Part shown: in pieces, positions 15,775-25,353 of the stretch
How positions within the stretch are numbered: position 1 is the stretch's first letter
Layout: each line of letters starts with the position of its first letter
From: a bacterium
GTDB lineage: Bacteria; SAR324; XYD2-FULL-50-16
Direction of reading: 5' to 3'
Assembly: GCA_018830885.1 (NCBI GenBank)
Contig: JAHJRI010000001.1
Coordinates: 1-38,235 of the forward strand
DNA: 38,235 nucleotides
Made by a program: the position numbers and the translations under genes
Notes under the pieces: generated by a model
Seen by the model: the letters and a program-made list of their open reading frames with translations, nothing else
What the model was told of the DNA's origin: nothing
Database searches by the model: none

Positions 15775-17073
15775 ATGTTGAAATTTGTCCTGCGTCGTTT
15801 TTTTCTGCTGCTGTTGACCATGTTCCTGGTTTCCATCGCTGTCTTTGTGATCGTGGAATCCTCTCCCGGCAATATCGCCAAAAACATCCTCGGTGCTTTT
15901 ATCACACCTGAGCAGGAAGCCTCCTTTCTGGCACAGATGGGTCTGGATCAGCCGCTGCCCAGCCGTTACGTTTCCTGGTTGATTGGCAGCGACTGGCGGG
16001 CCGAGGCCAAAGTCGGCCTGCCGCTGACCCGTGTCCTGACCGAACAGGGTTTCTATGAATGGTGGGCCGTCACCAAAGAGGGTGACCGTTACCGCTGGGA
16101 GCTCAACGGTGAAGATATTATCGCTACCATTCAAAAGCAGGATGGGACCATTGTTGAAAAAAACGACAACGGACGCTGGCAGACCAATGGAAAGGCAGGC
16201 TCTTTCTTCTGGGGCGTCGACAACCAGAATCATGTGGTGCGCTGGGAAAAAGGGTCCACCCAGGAGGTCTGGTCTTTCGTGGTCGGGGCCGGCTGGAAAA
16301 AATCAACCGGTGGTCCAGTCGCATACATTCCTCTGAAAAAGGGGTTTCTGCGGGGCGATCCCGGCGTGTCCCTGAGGACCGGCAGACCCGTTGAAAAGAG
16401 CATCTTTGTCAGACTGAGAAACTCCATGGTCCTGGCAGGCATCGCCTTTGTGATTGTGATGCCCCTGGCGGTTGTCCTGGGCATTATTGCCGGGTTGCGT
16501 GAAGGATCCCTGCAGGACCGTTTTCTGTCCATATTTGGAATGACCTTCTCGGTGATCCCCGAATTCGCCACCGGTATCTTTCTGATCCTGATCATGTCCC
16601 ACTGGCTGGAACTGGTACCCGGGGCAACCGTCTTCGGGGGCGACTACCCCTGGGAACACCCGGATATGCTGATCCTGCCAGTACTGACCCTGACCCTGAT
16701 CGAACTGGGATATGTGCTGCGTATTACCCGGGCCAGCATGGCGGAAGTAATGAAGTCTGCCTATATCCGGACCGCCTATCTCAAGGGACTGCCAACATTC
16801 AAGGTCATCACGAAGCATGCTGTCCGAAATGCGCTGATCGCGCCCATCACCGTCATCATGCTGCATGTCAACTGGCTGATGGGTGGTATTGTGATTGTGG
16901 AGGTGGTTTTTGGCTATCCGGGTCTGGGACAGTATCTACTGGATTCCGCGTTGTACAAGGATATCAATGCGATTGAGGCCGGAACCATGATCATGGTGAT
17001 GATCGCCGTGGGCACCCAACTGCTGGCCGACATCCTCTACACCTTTCTCAATCCGCGAATTCGTTACTCGTAA
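15775..17073 (+). CDS. Dpp/Opp-type permease B with a Trp-rich periplasmic insertion
   Basis: A 432-residue inner-membrane permease of the DppB/OppB family, about 100 residues longer than usual. TM1 is at about 8-30. The periplasmic loop after RYVSWLIG (63-71) is expanded: residues about 75-190 contain eight tryptophans (96, 97, 108, 135, 146, 157, 166, 174) in a strand-rich, charged segment. Normal family sequence resumes at GDPGVSLRTGRPV. The remaining helices and the EAA-type loop (STRASMAEVMKSAYIRTAYLKGLP-like region near 320) are intact. The insertion faces the binding protein and could contact ligand or binding protein; aromatic cages bind quaternary ammonium groups, so the idea fits the context but is inference. 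The ribosome site is weak. Confidence 0.9.
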   Translation: MLKFVLRRFFLLLLTMFLVSIAVFVIVESSPGNIAKNILGAFITPEQEASFLAQMGLDQPLPSRYVSWLIGSDWRAEAKVGLPLTRVLTEQGFYEWWAVTKEGDRYRWELNGEDIIATIQKQDGTIVEKNDNGRWQTNGKAGSFFWGVDNQNHVVRWEKGSTQEVWSFVVGAGWKKSTGGPVAYIPLKKGFLRGDPGVSLRTGRPVEKSIFVRLRNSMVLAGIAFVIVMPLAVVLGIIAGLREGSLQDRFLSIFGMTFSVIPEFATGIFLILIMSHWLELVPGATVFGGDYPWEHPDMLILPVLTLTLIELGYVLRITRASMAEVMKSAYIRTAYLKGLPTFKVITKHAVRNALIAPITVIMLHVNWLMGGIVIVEVVFGYPGLGQYLLDSALYKDINAIEAGTMIMVMIAVGTQLLADILYTFLNPRIRYS

Positions 17074-17079
17074 TAGACC

Positions 17080-17976
17080 ATGGCACCATTGAACCATTTG
17101 ATCAACGAAATCAAAAAGGGTCTGGCCATTCTGTTTGCATCCAAAACAGCGGTGGTCGGTCTGGTGATCGTGCTTTTCTGGCTGGGGGTTGCCCTGTTTG
17201 CTCCCCTGATCACGGAATACGGGCCCCTGGAGCAGGACTGGAAAGCGCCCAACCAGGGTCCCTCCCTGGAACATGTTCTGGGGACCGATGAACTGGGCCG
17301 GGATCTCTGGTCCCGGCTGGCTTACGGCGCGCAGATCGTGCTGGTGATCCTGCCGGTGACAGAGACCTTCTGGCTTCCAGGCGGCACCGCCATTACGGGC
17401 GTGCTGGTCTCACTGATGCTGGGTGCGGTCCTCGGCCTGGTGGCGGGCTATCGGGGTGGCTGGTGGGATGAGATCATCATGCGGCTGCTGGACGCCATGA
17501 TGTCGATCCCGGTCATTCTGCTGTATCTGATTATCGTTGCCGCCATCGGTGCTTCTGCGGTCAACGTGGTCTTTGCCATCGCGATTGTAGGGACCCCCGG
17601 TGTCGCCAGACTGGTCCGGGGTCTGACCCTGGATATCAAAACCCGGGATTATGTCCTGGCAGCTCAGACCCGGGGCGAGCACATGATCTATATCATCCTG
17701 CGGGAGATTCTGCCCAATGCCAAGGGACCGATCATTATCGATGCCATGCTGCGGGTCGGATATGCCATTTTCGCCATGGGGACACTTGGATTTCTGGGCC
17801 TGGGCCTGCCACCCCCGTCACCCGACTGGGGCAGCATGGTAGCCAAAGGGCGTGAGTTCATTCTCGTGGGAAGCCCCTGGGCCGCTCTCTGGCCGTCGCT
17901 GGCGATTGCCTCGCTGGTTGTCGGTCTGAATCTGTTGGCAGATGGTCTCAATGAGGAGCTCTCCCGATATCAGTAG
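17080..17976 (+). CDS. Dpp/Opp-type permease C
   Basis: A 298-residue partner permease. The N-terminal cytosolic segment and TM1 (about 25-45) are followed by the family motif LGTDELGRDLWSRLAYG, then four or five helices and the EAA loop (RGLTLDIKTRDYVLAAQTRGE). The C-terminal stretch LGLGLPPPSPDWGSMVAKGR is typical of DppC. It starts six bases after the permease B stop and pairs with it to form the channel. The 136 bases to the ATPase gene hold only weak inverted repeats (GGCGGA at 18003 with TCCGCC at 18064, ACCCC/GGGGT at 18020-18036). Confidence 0.94.
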   Translation: MAPLNHLINEIKKGLAILFASKTAVVGLVIVLFWLGVALFAPLITEYGPLEQDWKAPNQGPSLEHVLGTDELGRDLWSRLAYGAQIVLVILPVTETFWLPGGTAITGVLVSLMLGAVLGLVAGYRGGWWDEIIMRLLDAMMSIPVILLYLIIVAAIGASAVNVVFAIAIVGTPGVARLVRGLTLDIKTRDYVLAAQTRGEHMIYIILREILPNAKGPIIIDAMLRVGYAIFAMGTLGFLGLGLPPPSPDWGSMVAKGREFILVGSPWAALWPSLAIASLVVGLNLLADGLNEELSRYQ

Positions 17977-18112
17977 TCACGTTTTAAAGAACACCACGAT
18001 CAGGCGGACCGGATCGGAAACCCCCTGTTCCGGGGTGTGACGCCAGTGTCGAGCGCCGGCTGATCCGCCCTGGAACGGTCGTTATTCTTTCAACAAGAGC
18101 AACAAAGCCACT

Positions 18113-20263
18113 ATGAGCACGCCGACATCTTCTGACAGCAAACCGGTCCTTGAGGTCACGGATCTGGCCATCTCCTACAGCACCCGTAAAAGTCAGGTGC
18201 CTGCTGTCAGGGGCGTCAGTTTTTCCGTACGACCGGGAGAAACGGTGGGACTTGTGGGAGAGTCGGGTTGCGGTAAAAGCACCATTGCGTTTGGTATTCT
18301 GGACTTCCTGGGTGGCAACGGAAAAGTGGTCAACGGCAGTATCCGTTTTAAAGACGAAGAGCTGGTGGGCAAGTCAAGACAGGAACTGCGGCAGATTCGG
18401 GGCAACCAGATCTCCATGGTCTATCAGGATCCCATGCAGGCCCTCAATCCCACCCTGCCCATTGGGGAGCAGCTGACTGAAGTACTGACCACCCACCAGG
18501 CCATATCCCGCAGTGAGGCGCAAAAGAAGAGCCTGCAGATGCTGGATCGGGTTTATATGCCGGACGCAAAAACCATCATGAAGCGGTATCCCCATATGGT
18601 TTCCGGTGGGCAGCAGCAGCGGGTCGTTATTGCCATGGCCATGCTCAATAATCCGGCACTGCTGATTATGGATGAACCCACCACAGCCCTTGATGTCACG
18701 GTCGAGGCAGCGGTACTGGACCTGATCGAAGATCTGAAAAAGGATTTCAATACCGGGATTATCTTCATCACGCACAATCTGGGTGTTGTGGCCCGGGTCA
18801 GTGACCGGCTCTGTGTGATGTACGCAGGCGAACTCGTCGAAAAAGGGCAGGTCACCGAGATTTTCACAGCGCCCGCCCACCCCTACACTCGTGGTCTGCT
18901 CTGCTGTATCCCCAGGCTGACGGACAGTCTTTCGAACACCCAACTCTGGTCGATTCGGGGCAGCGTCCCCCATCCATCCGAGAGGGATCGCGCGTCCTGT
19001 ATCTTCCTGCCCCGCTGTGACTGGCACAGGGAGAACCGTCCGGAATACAGCGCGGCCCTGATGCAATGTGGGGAGCGACATCCGGAACTGCTCGAGGTCT
19101 CAAAGGAGCATCACAGCCGCTGCGTTCTGGGTGCCGCCACCCTGAAAACGCCCTGGGACGACTATTTCAGGGGCAAAATGCGTCAGCTTTCTACAGATGA
19201 GGATGACGATGAAGCAACGGCCGATTTTGACAAGAATCTCGCTATTGTCCGGAATCTCAAGGTTTATTATGAACACGACACCAACAGCCTGAAGGATGTT
19301 CTGAAACTGCGGGAAAAATCCTATATCAAGGCCGTGGACGATGTCTCCCTGCGGATCAAGAAGGGCAGCATCCTGGGGATTGTGGGGGAATCCGGGTGTG
19401 GAAAAAGCACACTGGTCAAAGGGCTTATCGGCCTGGAAAAAATCAGGGGAGGGTCTGCCGAATTGATGGGGGTCGATATCTCCACTCCGGTCTTCAAGAG
19501 AAGTCTGGATACCATCAAAGAATTGCAGATGGTCTTTCAAAATCCGGACAGTACCCTGAACCCCACTTTTTCCATCGGCAAACAGATCGCCCGTCCGATC
19601 CGGAAATTCAAAACCGCCCCCCGGCACAAGGTCCGGAAGGAGGTCGAAAAACTCCTGAGCGCGGTCAAACTGGATGCCTACTACTACGACCGGCTGCCGA
19701 GACAGCTCAGCGGAGGCGAAAAACAGCGCGCCGGCATTGCCCGGGCCCTGGCCAGCAAACCCAACCTGATCATCTGTGACGAACCGGTCTCCGCACTGGA
19801 TGTTTCCGTGCAGGCAACCGTGCTGAATCTGTTGAACGACATCAAGTTTGAATTCGGCTCGACCCTGATTTTCATCGCCCACGACCTGAGTGTCATGCGC
19901 TTTATCTCCGATTTTATCGCTGTCATGTACCTCGGAAAAATCGTGGAGTACGGTCCTGTTGACCGTATTTACCCGCCCCCCTATCACCCTTACACGGAAG
20001 CCCTCCTGTCTGCCGTGCCGATTGCAGATCCCACCGCCAGAAGCACGCGCATCCGTCTGGAAGGGGATGTTCCCAGTGCTCTCAACCCCCCTTCCGGGTG
20101 CCATTTTCACACCCGCTGTCACCGGCGTAACCTGCTGGCAGATGGCGGTGGTATCTGCGAAAAAGAGACCCCCCCCAGACAGAAAACCGGGGACGGTCAC
20201 TTTCTTTATTGCCACATCCCCATCGAAACCTTGCAGAAAGCCGCAGCAGAGACCGGGGATTAG
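18113..20263 (+). CDS. Double ABC ATPase (DppD-DppF fusion) for the transporter
   Basis: A 716-residue protein with two complete nucleotide-binding domains. Domain 1 has Walker A GESGCGKST, signature VSGGQQQRV and Walker B LLIMDEPTTALD; domain 2 has GESGCGKST, LSGGEKQRAG and LIICDEPVSALD. Each is followed by the oligopeptide-type C-terminal segment with cysteines (CIFLPRC...C...C after domain 1; CHFHTRC...C...C after domain 2). This pattern is known to bind a [4Fe-4S] cluster in the mycobacterial OppD, which is also a double ATPase; by analogy both halves may carry one. It supplies ATP hydrolysis for the permease pair. The ATG lacks a good ribosome site. Confidence 0.94.
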   Translation: MSTPTSSDSKPVLEVTDLAISYSTRKSQVPAVRGVSFSVRPGETVGLVGESGCGKSTIAFGILDFLGGNGKVVNGSIRFKDEELVGKSRQELRQIRGNQISMVYQDPMQALNPTLPIGEQLTEVLTTHQAISRSEAQKKSLQMLDRVYMPDAKTIMKRYPHMVSGGQQQRVVIAMAMLNNPALLIMDEPTTALDVTVEAAVLDLIEDLKKDFNTGIIFITHNLGVVARVSDRLCVMYAGELVEKGQVTEIFTAPAHPYTRGLLCCIPRLTDSLSNTQLWSIRGSVPHPSERDRASCIFLPRCDWHRENRPEYSAALMQCGERHPELLEVSKEHHSRCVLGAATLKTPWDDYFRGKMRQLSTDEDDDEATADFDKNLAIVRNLKVYYEHDTNSLKDVLKLREKSYIKAVDDVSLRIKKGSILGIVGESGCGKSTLVKGLIGLEKIRGGSAELMGVDISTPVFKRSLDTIKELQMVFQNPDSTLNPTFSIGKQIARPIRKFKTAPRHKVRKEVEKLLSAVKLDAYYYDRLPRQLSGGEKQRAGIARALASKPNLIICDEPVSALDVSVQATVLNLLNDIKFEFGSTLIFIAHDLSVMRFISDFIAVMYLGKIVEYGPVDRIYPPPYHPYTEALLSAVPIADPTARSTRIRLEGDVPSALNPPSGCHFHTRCHRRNLLADGGGICEKETPPRQKTGDGHFLYCHIPIETLQKAAAETGD

Positions 20264-20307
20264 GCCGAAACCGCTTTCACACCGGCCTGCTTTTTTCGAT
20301 GAGGGTT

Positions 20308-21744
20308 ATGAGCGATCCATTGTTTTTCCATGCACCGCCGCTGCGATATCTGGACCAAGAGCGAATGCAGCAGATCCATCAGGCGACACTCGGGCTCATG
20401 CAGGACTTTGGCTGTCGCATTCTGCACAACGGGGCACGGGCACTGCTGGCAGTGAAAGGAGCCACCGTCAGAGACGATGGCCAGGTACAGATCCCGGCAG
20501 CGATGGTGGAATGGGCCATCCGTCAGGCTCCAGAACAGATAACGATTTACAATCGCAATGGTCAGCCGGTGATGAAATTGCAGGAGCGCAACGTCTACTT
20601 CGGCACCGGTTCTGACTGCAACTATCTCCTGGATCCCGACACCAACCGACCCCGGGAATTTCGCTTCAGCGATGTGGTCGATGGGATCCGGCTGGCGGAC
20701 AGCCTGCCCCATATCGATTTTATCATGAGCATGGGCCTGGCAGCGGAATTGAATCAACGGACATCGTTTCAGGAAAAATTTGCGGCCATGGTGCAATATT
20801 CAACCAAGCCCCAGGTTGTGATCTCGGGTCCGGAGATTGGGGTCCTGGAGGATATCATCGATATGGCGGCGGTCCTGGCTGGCGACCGGGACCATCTGAG
20901 CCGGAAACCGACCTTTCTGCTGCTGGCCAACCCCACATCACCGCTGGTTCATTCGGCTGAGACCGTGGATCAGATCCTGGTGATGGCCGCAAACCGGCTG
21001 CCGGTGATTTACACCCCCGGTCTGATGGCCGGGGCCACCTGCCCGGTAACCATCGCCGGTGCCATGGTCCAGGCAAACGCGGAGATCCTTTGTGGACTCG
21101 TTATCCACCAGCTCACGGCACCCGGTGCGCCTTTTGTTTTTGGTGCCGGGATGTCCCCCCTGGATATGAAGAGCGGACAGCCGACCTACGCAGCACCGGA
21201 AGCCGTCATGGCCCAGGCCGGAATCTGCCAGCTGGGACGTGAGCTGTACAAGCTGCCGACCTGGGGTTTTGGGGGATGCAGCGCTTCCAAACTGTGTGAT
21301 GAACAGGCAGTGAACGAAGCAACGGCATACCTCCAGGCTTCTGCCTGGATGGGGACCAACCTGGTTCACGATGTGGGATACCTTGAATCTGGCTTGACCT
21401 ACTCTTTTGAATATCTGGTTCTCTGCAACGAGTTTATCGGTCAAATCCGGCGCATGATGACCGGTATTGTTGTTGATCCGGAACACCTGGCTCTGGACAC
21501 CATCCGCAGCGTCGGACCCGGGGGGACATTTCTCACGGATCCCCACACCATGACCCATTTCCGGGATAACTGGGTGCCGGATCTGACCGATCGCAGAACC
21601 CGCAAGATGTGGGAGAAACAGGGGGAACAATCCATGGGCCGCAAGGCCATCAAACGGGTCAGACACATTCTGGCCGACTGGCAACCCCAGATGCTCGCTC
21701 CCGAACTCCTGGCGAAACTGCGGGCAGTCTGCGACCTCCATTGA
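20308..21744 (+). CDS. MttB-superfamily methyltransferase 2 (non-pyrrolysine)
   Basis: About 478 residues of the trimethylamine methyltransferase superfamily without an in-frame amber codon. Shared marks: LMQDFGCRILHNGARALL, YFGTGSDCNYLLD, SLPHIDFIMSMG, and LVHDVGYLESG near the C-terminal half, then DPHTMTHFRDNW and a final helical tail. It resembles copy 3 (HDVGY, SGL/FGL, LALD) more than copy 1. The frame is open upstream into the ATPase gene; ATG codons at 20299 and 20308 are the candidates, and 20308 has GAGGG only two bases away, so the start is uncertain by three codons. It lies 44 bases after the ATPase stop, in the same transcription unit. Expected methyl acceptor: the corrinoid protein at 9244. 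Confidence 0.9.
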   Translation: MSDPLFFHAPPLRYLDQERMQQIHQATLGLMQDFGCRILHNGARALLAVKGATVRDDGQVQIPAAMVEWAIRQAPEQITIYNRNGQPVMKLQERNVYFGTGSDCNYLLDPDTNRPREFRFSDVVDGIRLADSLPHIDFIMSMGLAAELNQRTSFQEKFAAMVQYSTKPQVVISGPEIGVLEDIIDMAAVLAGDRDHLSRKPTFLLLANPTSPLVHSAETVDQILVMAANRLPVIYTPGLMAGATCPVTIAGAMVQANAEILCGLVIHQLTAPGAPFVFGAGMSPLDMKSGQPTYAAPEAVMAQAGICQLGRELYKLPTWGFGGCSASKLCDEQAVNEATAYLQASAWMGTNLVHDVGYLESGLTYSFEYLVLCNEFIGQIRRMMTGIVVDPEHLALDTIRSVGPGGTFLTDPHTMTHFRDNWVPDLTDRRTRKMWEKQGEQSMGRKAIKRVRHILADWQPQMLAPELLAKLRAVCDLH

Positions 21745-21852
21745 AAGTCCTGAAACGATGGAGATTTATTTCAACGATAACTGCGATTGTGGCTTCCTTT
21801 TTTTCCCTTTCAGGCGCAGAATAAGGGTACAACAACCCTTTTTCGGTGAAAC

Positions 21853-23745
21853 ATGCAAAAGAAACCGCTGCACAACCTTGATATTGATCTCACGACTGGA
21901 ACACACCGGTTGTCGCCGCTGCCGGCCGATATCACCTCCGGAAACCTTGGCGGACGCGGGTATAATGTTGCCTATCTGTATGAGAATCTCGCTGTCGATG
22001 TCGGACCCCTGGATCCAGACAACATCCTGATGTTCTCGGCCGGTCTGCTGACGGGTGGACCCGCACCGGCGTCATCCCGGGTGCATGTGAACGCACGCTC
22101 CCCCCTGACCGGTATCCTGGGGAGTTCCAACATCGGCGGGAATATCGGCAGGGCCTTTCGCGGGGCCGGTATCCAGACGATCATCATCCGCGGCAGGGCA
22201 GCGGCACCCCGATACCTGTTTATCGATGGCTCAACCATCCACCTGCGGGATGCCGGCGATCTTTGGGGGAAGGATACCTGGCAGACTCAGGATCTGCTCG
22301 AGGCCCGGTATAAAGACCAGGATCTGCAGATCCTGACCATTGGACCGGCAGGAGAAAACCGCACCCGGTTTGCCTGTATCATATCGGACAAAGACCATGC
22401 TGCAGGCAGGACCGGGATGGGTGCCGTGATGGGATCCAAAAACCTGAAGGCGATCGTGATCAACAACAGGCCTTCCCCTGCACATTCTCTGGACGTTCCT
22501 GCCCGGGAGGCCATCCGTCAATATGTCCGTGCCATCCGCACATCCCCGGAATTTCAGACTTTCGCCGAGTACGGCGGTGCCGGTTACATCAAATGGGCGG
22601 ATGACCTGGGGATCCTGGCCACCCGCAACTACCGGCAAAACCGGTTTGAAGCCATCGATCGCATCGATGGTAAGAAACTCCGGGAGAAGCTGGTCCGGTC
22701 AAGGGGTTGCCGTGGCTGTCCGGTCCACTGTAAAGCCCAGCTGAACCTTGCCCCCGAGGAGCAGCCACCGACGTTTTCAGTCCGGCCGGAGTTCGAGTCC
22801 ATGGTCAACCTGGGCTCCAAATGTGGTCTGGAAGATCTGGATACCCTGGTAAAAATCGATAATCTCTGCACCCGTCTGGGTCTGGATGTCATCTCCGCCG
22901 GCAACGCCATTGCGTTTGCCATGGATCTGTCTCAACGGGGCATCCTCTCGCCCGAAAGCGCAGCGGGTCTGGATCTTTCCTGGGGGAACGGGGAAACCAT
23001 GCTGACCCTGCTGGAGCAGATGACCACCCGTACCGGGCTGGGGGCCATTCTGTCCCTGGGTGTCCGCAAAGCGGCTGAATTGATCGGCAATGGTGCCGAC
23101 CTGCATGCCCCCCATGTCAAGGGCCTGGAACTGGCGGCCTATCATCCGTACAATATCATGGGAACCGCCCTGGGATATGCCGTTTCCAATCGGGGGGGCG
23201 ATTTCAGCAATATTTACGCCTCCATGGAGTACACCTGGTCTCCTGAAAAATCCCAGCTGGAATTTGGTACCATCACCTCGGTGGAGATCGGCGCCATTTA
23301 CGGGAAGGCCCAACTGGTCAAACGCGCCATGCTGGTCAATGTGGCACTGGATTGTATCGGGTTGTGCAAGGTTCCGGTTCTCTCGCTGCTGGGAAAATTC
23401 GATCTGGTGGATGAGGCAGTGCTGGTGACCACCCTGACCGGACAACCGGTTTCTGCAGCGGAGCTGCTGCACATCGGGGAGCGGGTCTCCAACCTGGAAC
23501 GGCTGTTCAATCTAAAATTCGGCGTGCGGACGGAAGATGACCGGTTGCCGCAGATGTTTTTCAACCCTGAAGTCCTCTCCAGCGGCCAACCGGCAAAGGC
23601 CCCGGATTGGATGGAGTTCATGATCAAGAAGTTTTACGAGGAGATGGGCTGGTGCGCCGAGGGGCGTCCAACCCTGCAAAAACTGCTGCAGCTGGATATC
23701 CCGGCACCCGGTGGTTGGGGCCAATTCCCGGAAAAGACGGGATAG
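21853..23745 (+). CDS. Aldehyde:ferredoxin oxidoreductase (tungsten/AOR family)
   Basis: A 630-residue enzyme oxidising an aldehyde to a carboxylic acid with ferredoxin as acceptor, using a tungsten bis-pyranopterin cofactor and one [4Fe-4S] cluster. N-terminal AOR domain motifs are GGRGYNVAYLY, GLLTGGPAPASSRVHVNARSPLTG and RTGMGAVMGSKNLKAI. The cluster ligands fit Cys286, Cys289, Cys293 (RGCRGCPVHC) and Cys505 (DCIGLC), all present. Length is close to the typical 600-620. It sits between two MttB genes on the same strand, which suggests that demethylation or side-chain cleavage yields an aldehyde, or that reduced ferredoxin is needed (inference). The ribosome site is weak (GGTGAA). Confidence 0.93.
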   Translation: MQKKPLHNLDIDLTTGTHRLSPLPADITSGNLGGRGYNVAYLYENLAVDVGPLDPDNILMFSAGLLTGGPAPASSRVHVNARSPLTGILGSSNIGGNIGRAFRGAGIQTIIIRGRAAAPRYLFIDGSTIHLRDAGDLWGKDTWQTQDLLEARYKDQDLQILTIGPAGENRTRFACIISDKDHAAGRTGMGAVMGSKNLKAIVINNRPSPAHSLDVPAREAIRQYVRAIRTSPEFQTFAEYGGAGYIKWADDLGILATRNYRQNRFEAIDRIDGKKLREKLVRSRGCRGCPVHCKAQLNLAPEEQPPTFSVRPEFESMVNLGSKCGLEDLDTLVKIDNLCTRLGLDVISAGNAIAFAMDLSQRGILSPESAAGLDLSWGNGETMLTLLEQMTTRTGLGAILSLGVRKAAELIGNGADLHAPHVKGLELAAYHPYNIMGTALGYAVSNRGGDFSNIYASMEYTWSPEKSQLEFGTITSVEIGAIYGKAQLVKRAMLVNVALDCIGLCKVPVLSLLGKFDLVDEAVLVTTLTGQPVSAAELLHIGERVSNLERLFNLKFGVRTEDDRLPQMFFNPEVLSSGQPAKAPDWMEFMIKKFYEEMGWCAEGRPTLQKLLQLDIPAPGGWGQFPEKTG

Positions 23746-23791
23746 GCGCCCTGCCAAACTCCCCATCATCATTCAGAAAAGGAACAATCAC

Positions 23792-25234
23792 GTGAATTTG
23801 GAAAACAGGATATTGACACCCACCTTAACGGTTTTGTCAAATGAAGATAAAAGCAGGATACTGAACGCCGCCCTTCATGTCATCGAAGAGATGGGTCAGC
23901 AGGTCACCCATCCGGGGACACTGGATCTCTTGAGGAAAAATGGATTGGAAGCGGATGGTGAGGGGGTGGTCAGGATCCCGGCCAACGTCATTCGGCAGGC
24001 CATCCGTTCCGTCCCCAAAAGCGTCCGGATCTATGACCGGGAAGGCAACCTGGCGATGGATCTGGGCGGACGACGGTCCTATTTCGGGAATGGCTCCGAC
24101 CTGATTTTCGCCCAGGATCCCGGCACCCGGGATCGTCACCAGTGTACCCTGGAGGATGCCGTCAAGGCTGCGAAAGTCGCCGATGCCCTGCCCAATATCG
24201 ATTTCATCATGTCTTTTGCCCATCCCCATGACATCGACCCGAAACGGGCCTACCTGGTCAGCTTCCAGACCATGGTGGAGAACTCCGTCAAGCCCATTGT
24301 CAACATCGCAGACAATCTGGCGGACCTGACCCGGATCTGGGAGATATCCACAGTGATCCGGGGCGGTGAAGCCGAACTGAGGGAAAAGCCCTACTGGGTC
24401 CACTATGACGAACCCAACAGCCCCATGAAGCACCCGGCCAATGCCCTGGAGAAGCTCATATTCTGCGCCGAAAAGGAGATGCCGGTCATCTACTCACCGG
24501 CCCCCATCGCCGGCTCAACGGCTCCCATCACCATTGCGGGTCACATCGTCCAGGGATTGTCCGAATCCCTTTTTGGTCTGGCCATTCACCAGCTGGTCAA
24601 GCCCGGGGCACCATTCCTGCTGGGGATGGGACCCGCCGTGCTGGATATGGCAAACGGACAGTGCTCCTATAACGCACCGGAATACCTGATGGCCTATATG
24701 GGAATTGTCGAGATGGCAAAATTTCTGGATATCCCCAACTGGGGCTATGCCGGCACGAGCGATGCACAGCTGCCTGACGGTCAGGCAACCTACGAGGCGG
24801 GTCTGGAAACCTTTATCGCATCCACCCTGGGCTCCAATCTCAACCACGATGTGGGATATATTGATTTCGGGCTGACTGGTTCGCTGGAGATGATGGTGAT
24901 TGTCAACGAGATTATCGACCAGGTCCGACGTATTCAGCGGGGAATCCCTGTCAACGATGAAGAGCTGGCCCTGGACGCCATCTCCGATGTTCGGCACAGG
25001 GATAACTACCTGGGGCATTCCCACACCCTGAAGCATTTTCGCAGCACCCAGTGGCGGCCCAGGCTGATGACCCGCCCCAGTCACCAGCAGTGGGTCCAAG
25101 AGGGCAGCCGGACACTGCTGGAAAAGACAACCCTCAAGTTGCAGGAGATCCTGGAAAATCACCAGCCCAAACCGCTGACCGCAGAAAAACGCCGCGCCAT
25201 CGAGACTATTGTGGATCAGTTCCAGCCCGTCTGA
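23792..25234 (+). CDS. MttB-superfamily methyltransferase 3 (non-pyrrolysine)
   Basis: A 480-residue member of the same superfamily, again without an amber codon. Family marks: VIEEMGQQVTHPGTLDLL, YFGNGSDLIFAQD, ALPNIDFIMSFAHP, LNHDVGYIDFGLTGSLE and SHTLKHFR. Start chosen at GTG 23792 because AAAAGGAAC lies eight bases before it; the frame stays open upstream into the AOR gene, but translation from there would add 27 residues unlike the family. It follows the AOR by 46 bases and ends the plus-strand island, converging on ptsP. Divergence from copies 1 and 2 suggests a different substrate or methylation state rather than a simple duplicate. Confidence 0.9.
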   Translation: MNLENRILTPTLTVLSNEDKSRILNAALHVIEEMGQQVTHPGTLDLLRKNGLEADGEGVVRIPANVIRQAIRSVPKSVRIYDREGNLAMDLGGRRSYFGNGSDLIFAQDPGTRDRHQCTLEDAVKAAKVADALPNIDFIMSFAHPHDIDPKRAYLVSFQTMVENSVKPIVNIADNLADLTRIWEISTVIRGGEAELREKPYWVHYDEPNSPMKHPANALEKLIFCAEKEMPVIYSPAPIAGSTAPITIAGHIVQGLSESLFGLAIHQLVKPGAPFLLGMGPAVLDMANGQCSYNAPEYLMAYMGIVEMAKFLDIPNWGYAGTSDAQLPDGQATYEAGLETFIASTLGSNLNHDVGYIDFGLTGSLEMMVIVNEIIDQVRRIQRGIPVNDEELALDAISDVRHRDNYLGHSHTLKHFRSTQWRPRLMTRPSHQQWVQEGSRTLLEKTTLKLQEILENHQPKPLTAEKRRAIETIVDQFQPV

Positions 25235-25353
25235 GCGGTTTGATCCGCAGATACCTGCCGAAGTGGTCTGTCAGCCATTGCAGTGGTTCATATAGACCGA
25301 CGATGAATGTCAAAGCCCCTCGACTTTAATTACACGACAATCTGGTTCACAGA

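Noticed and set aside
17977..18112. Terminator between permease C and the ATPase gene
   Set aside because: Only short, widely spaced inverted repeats and no U-run; not enough for a feature.
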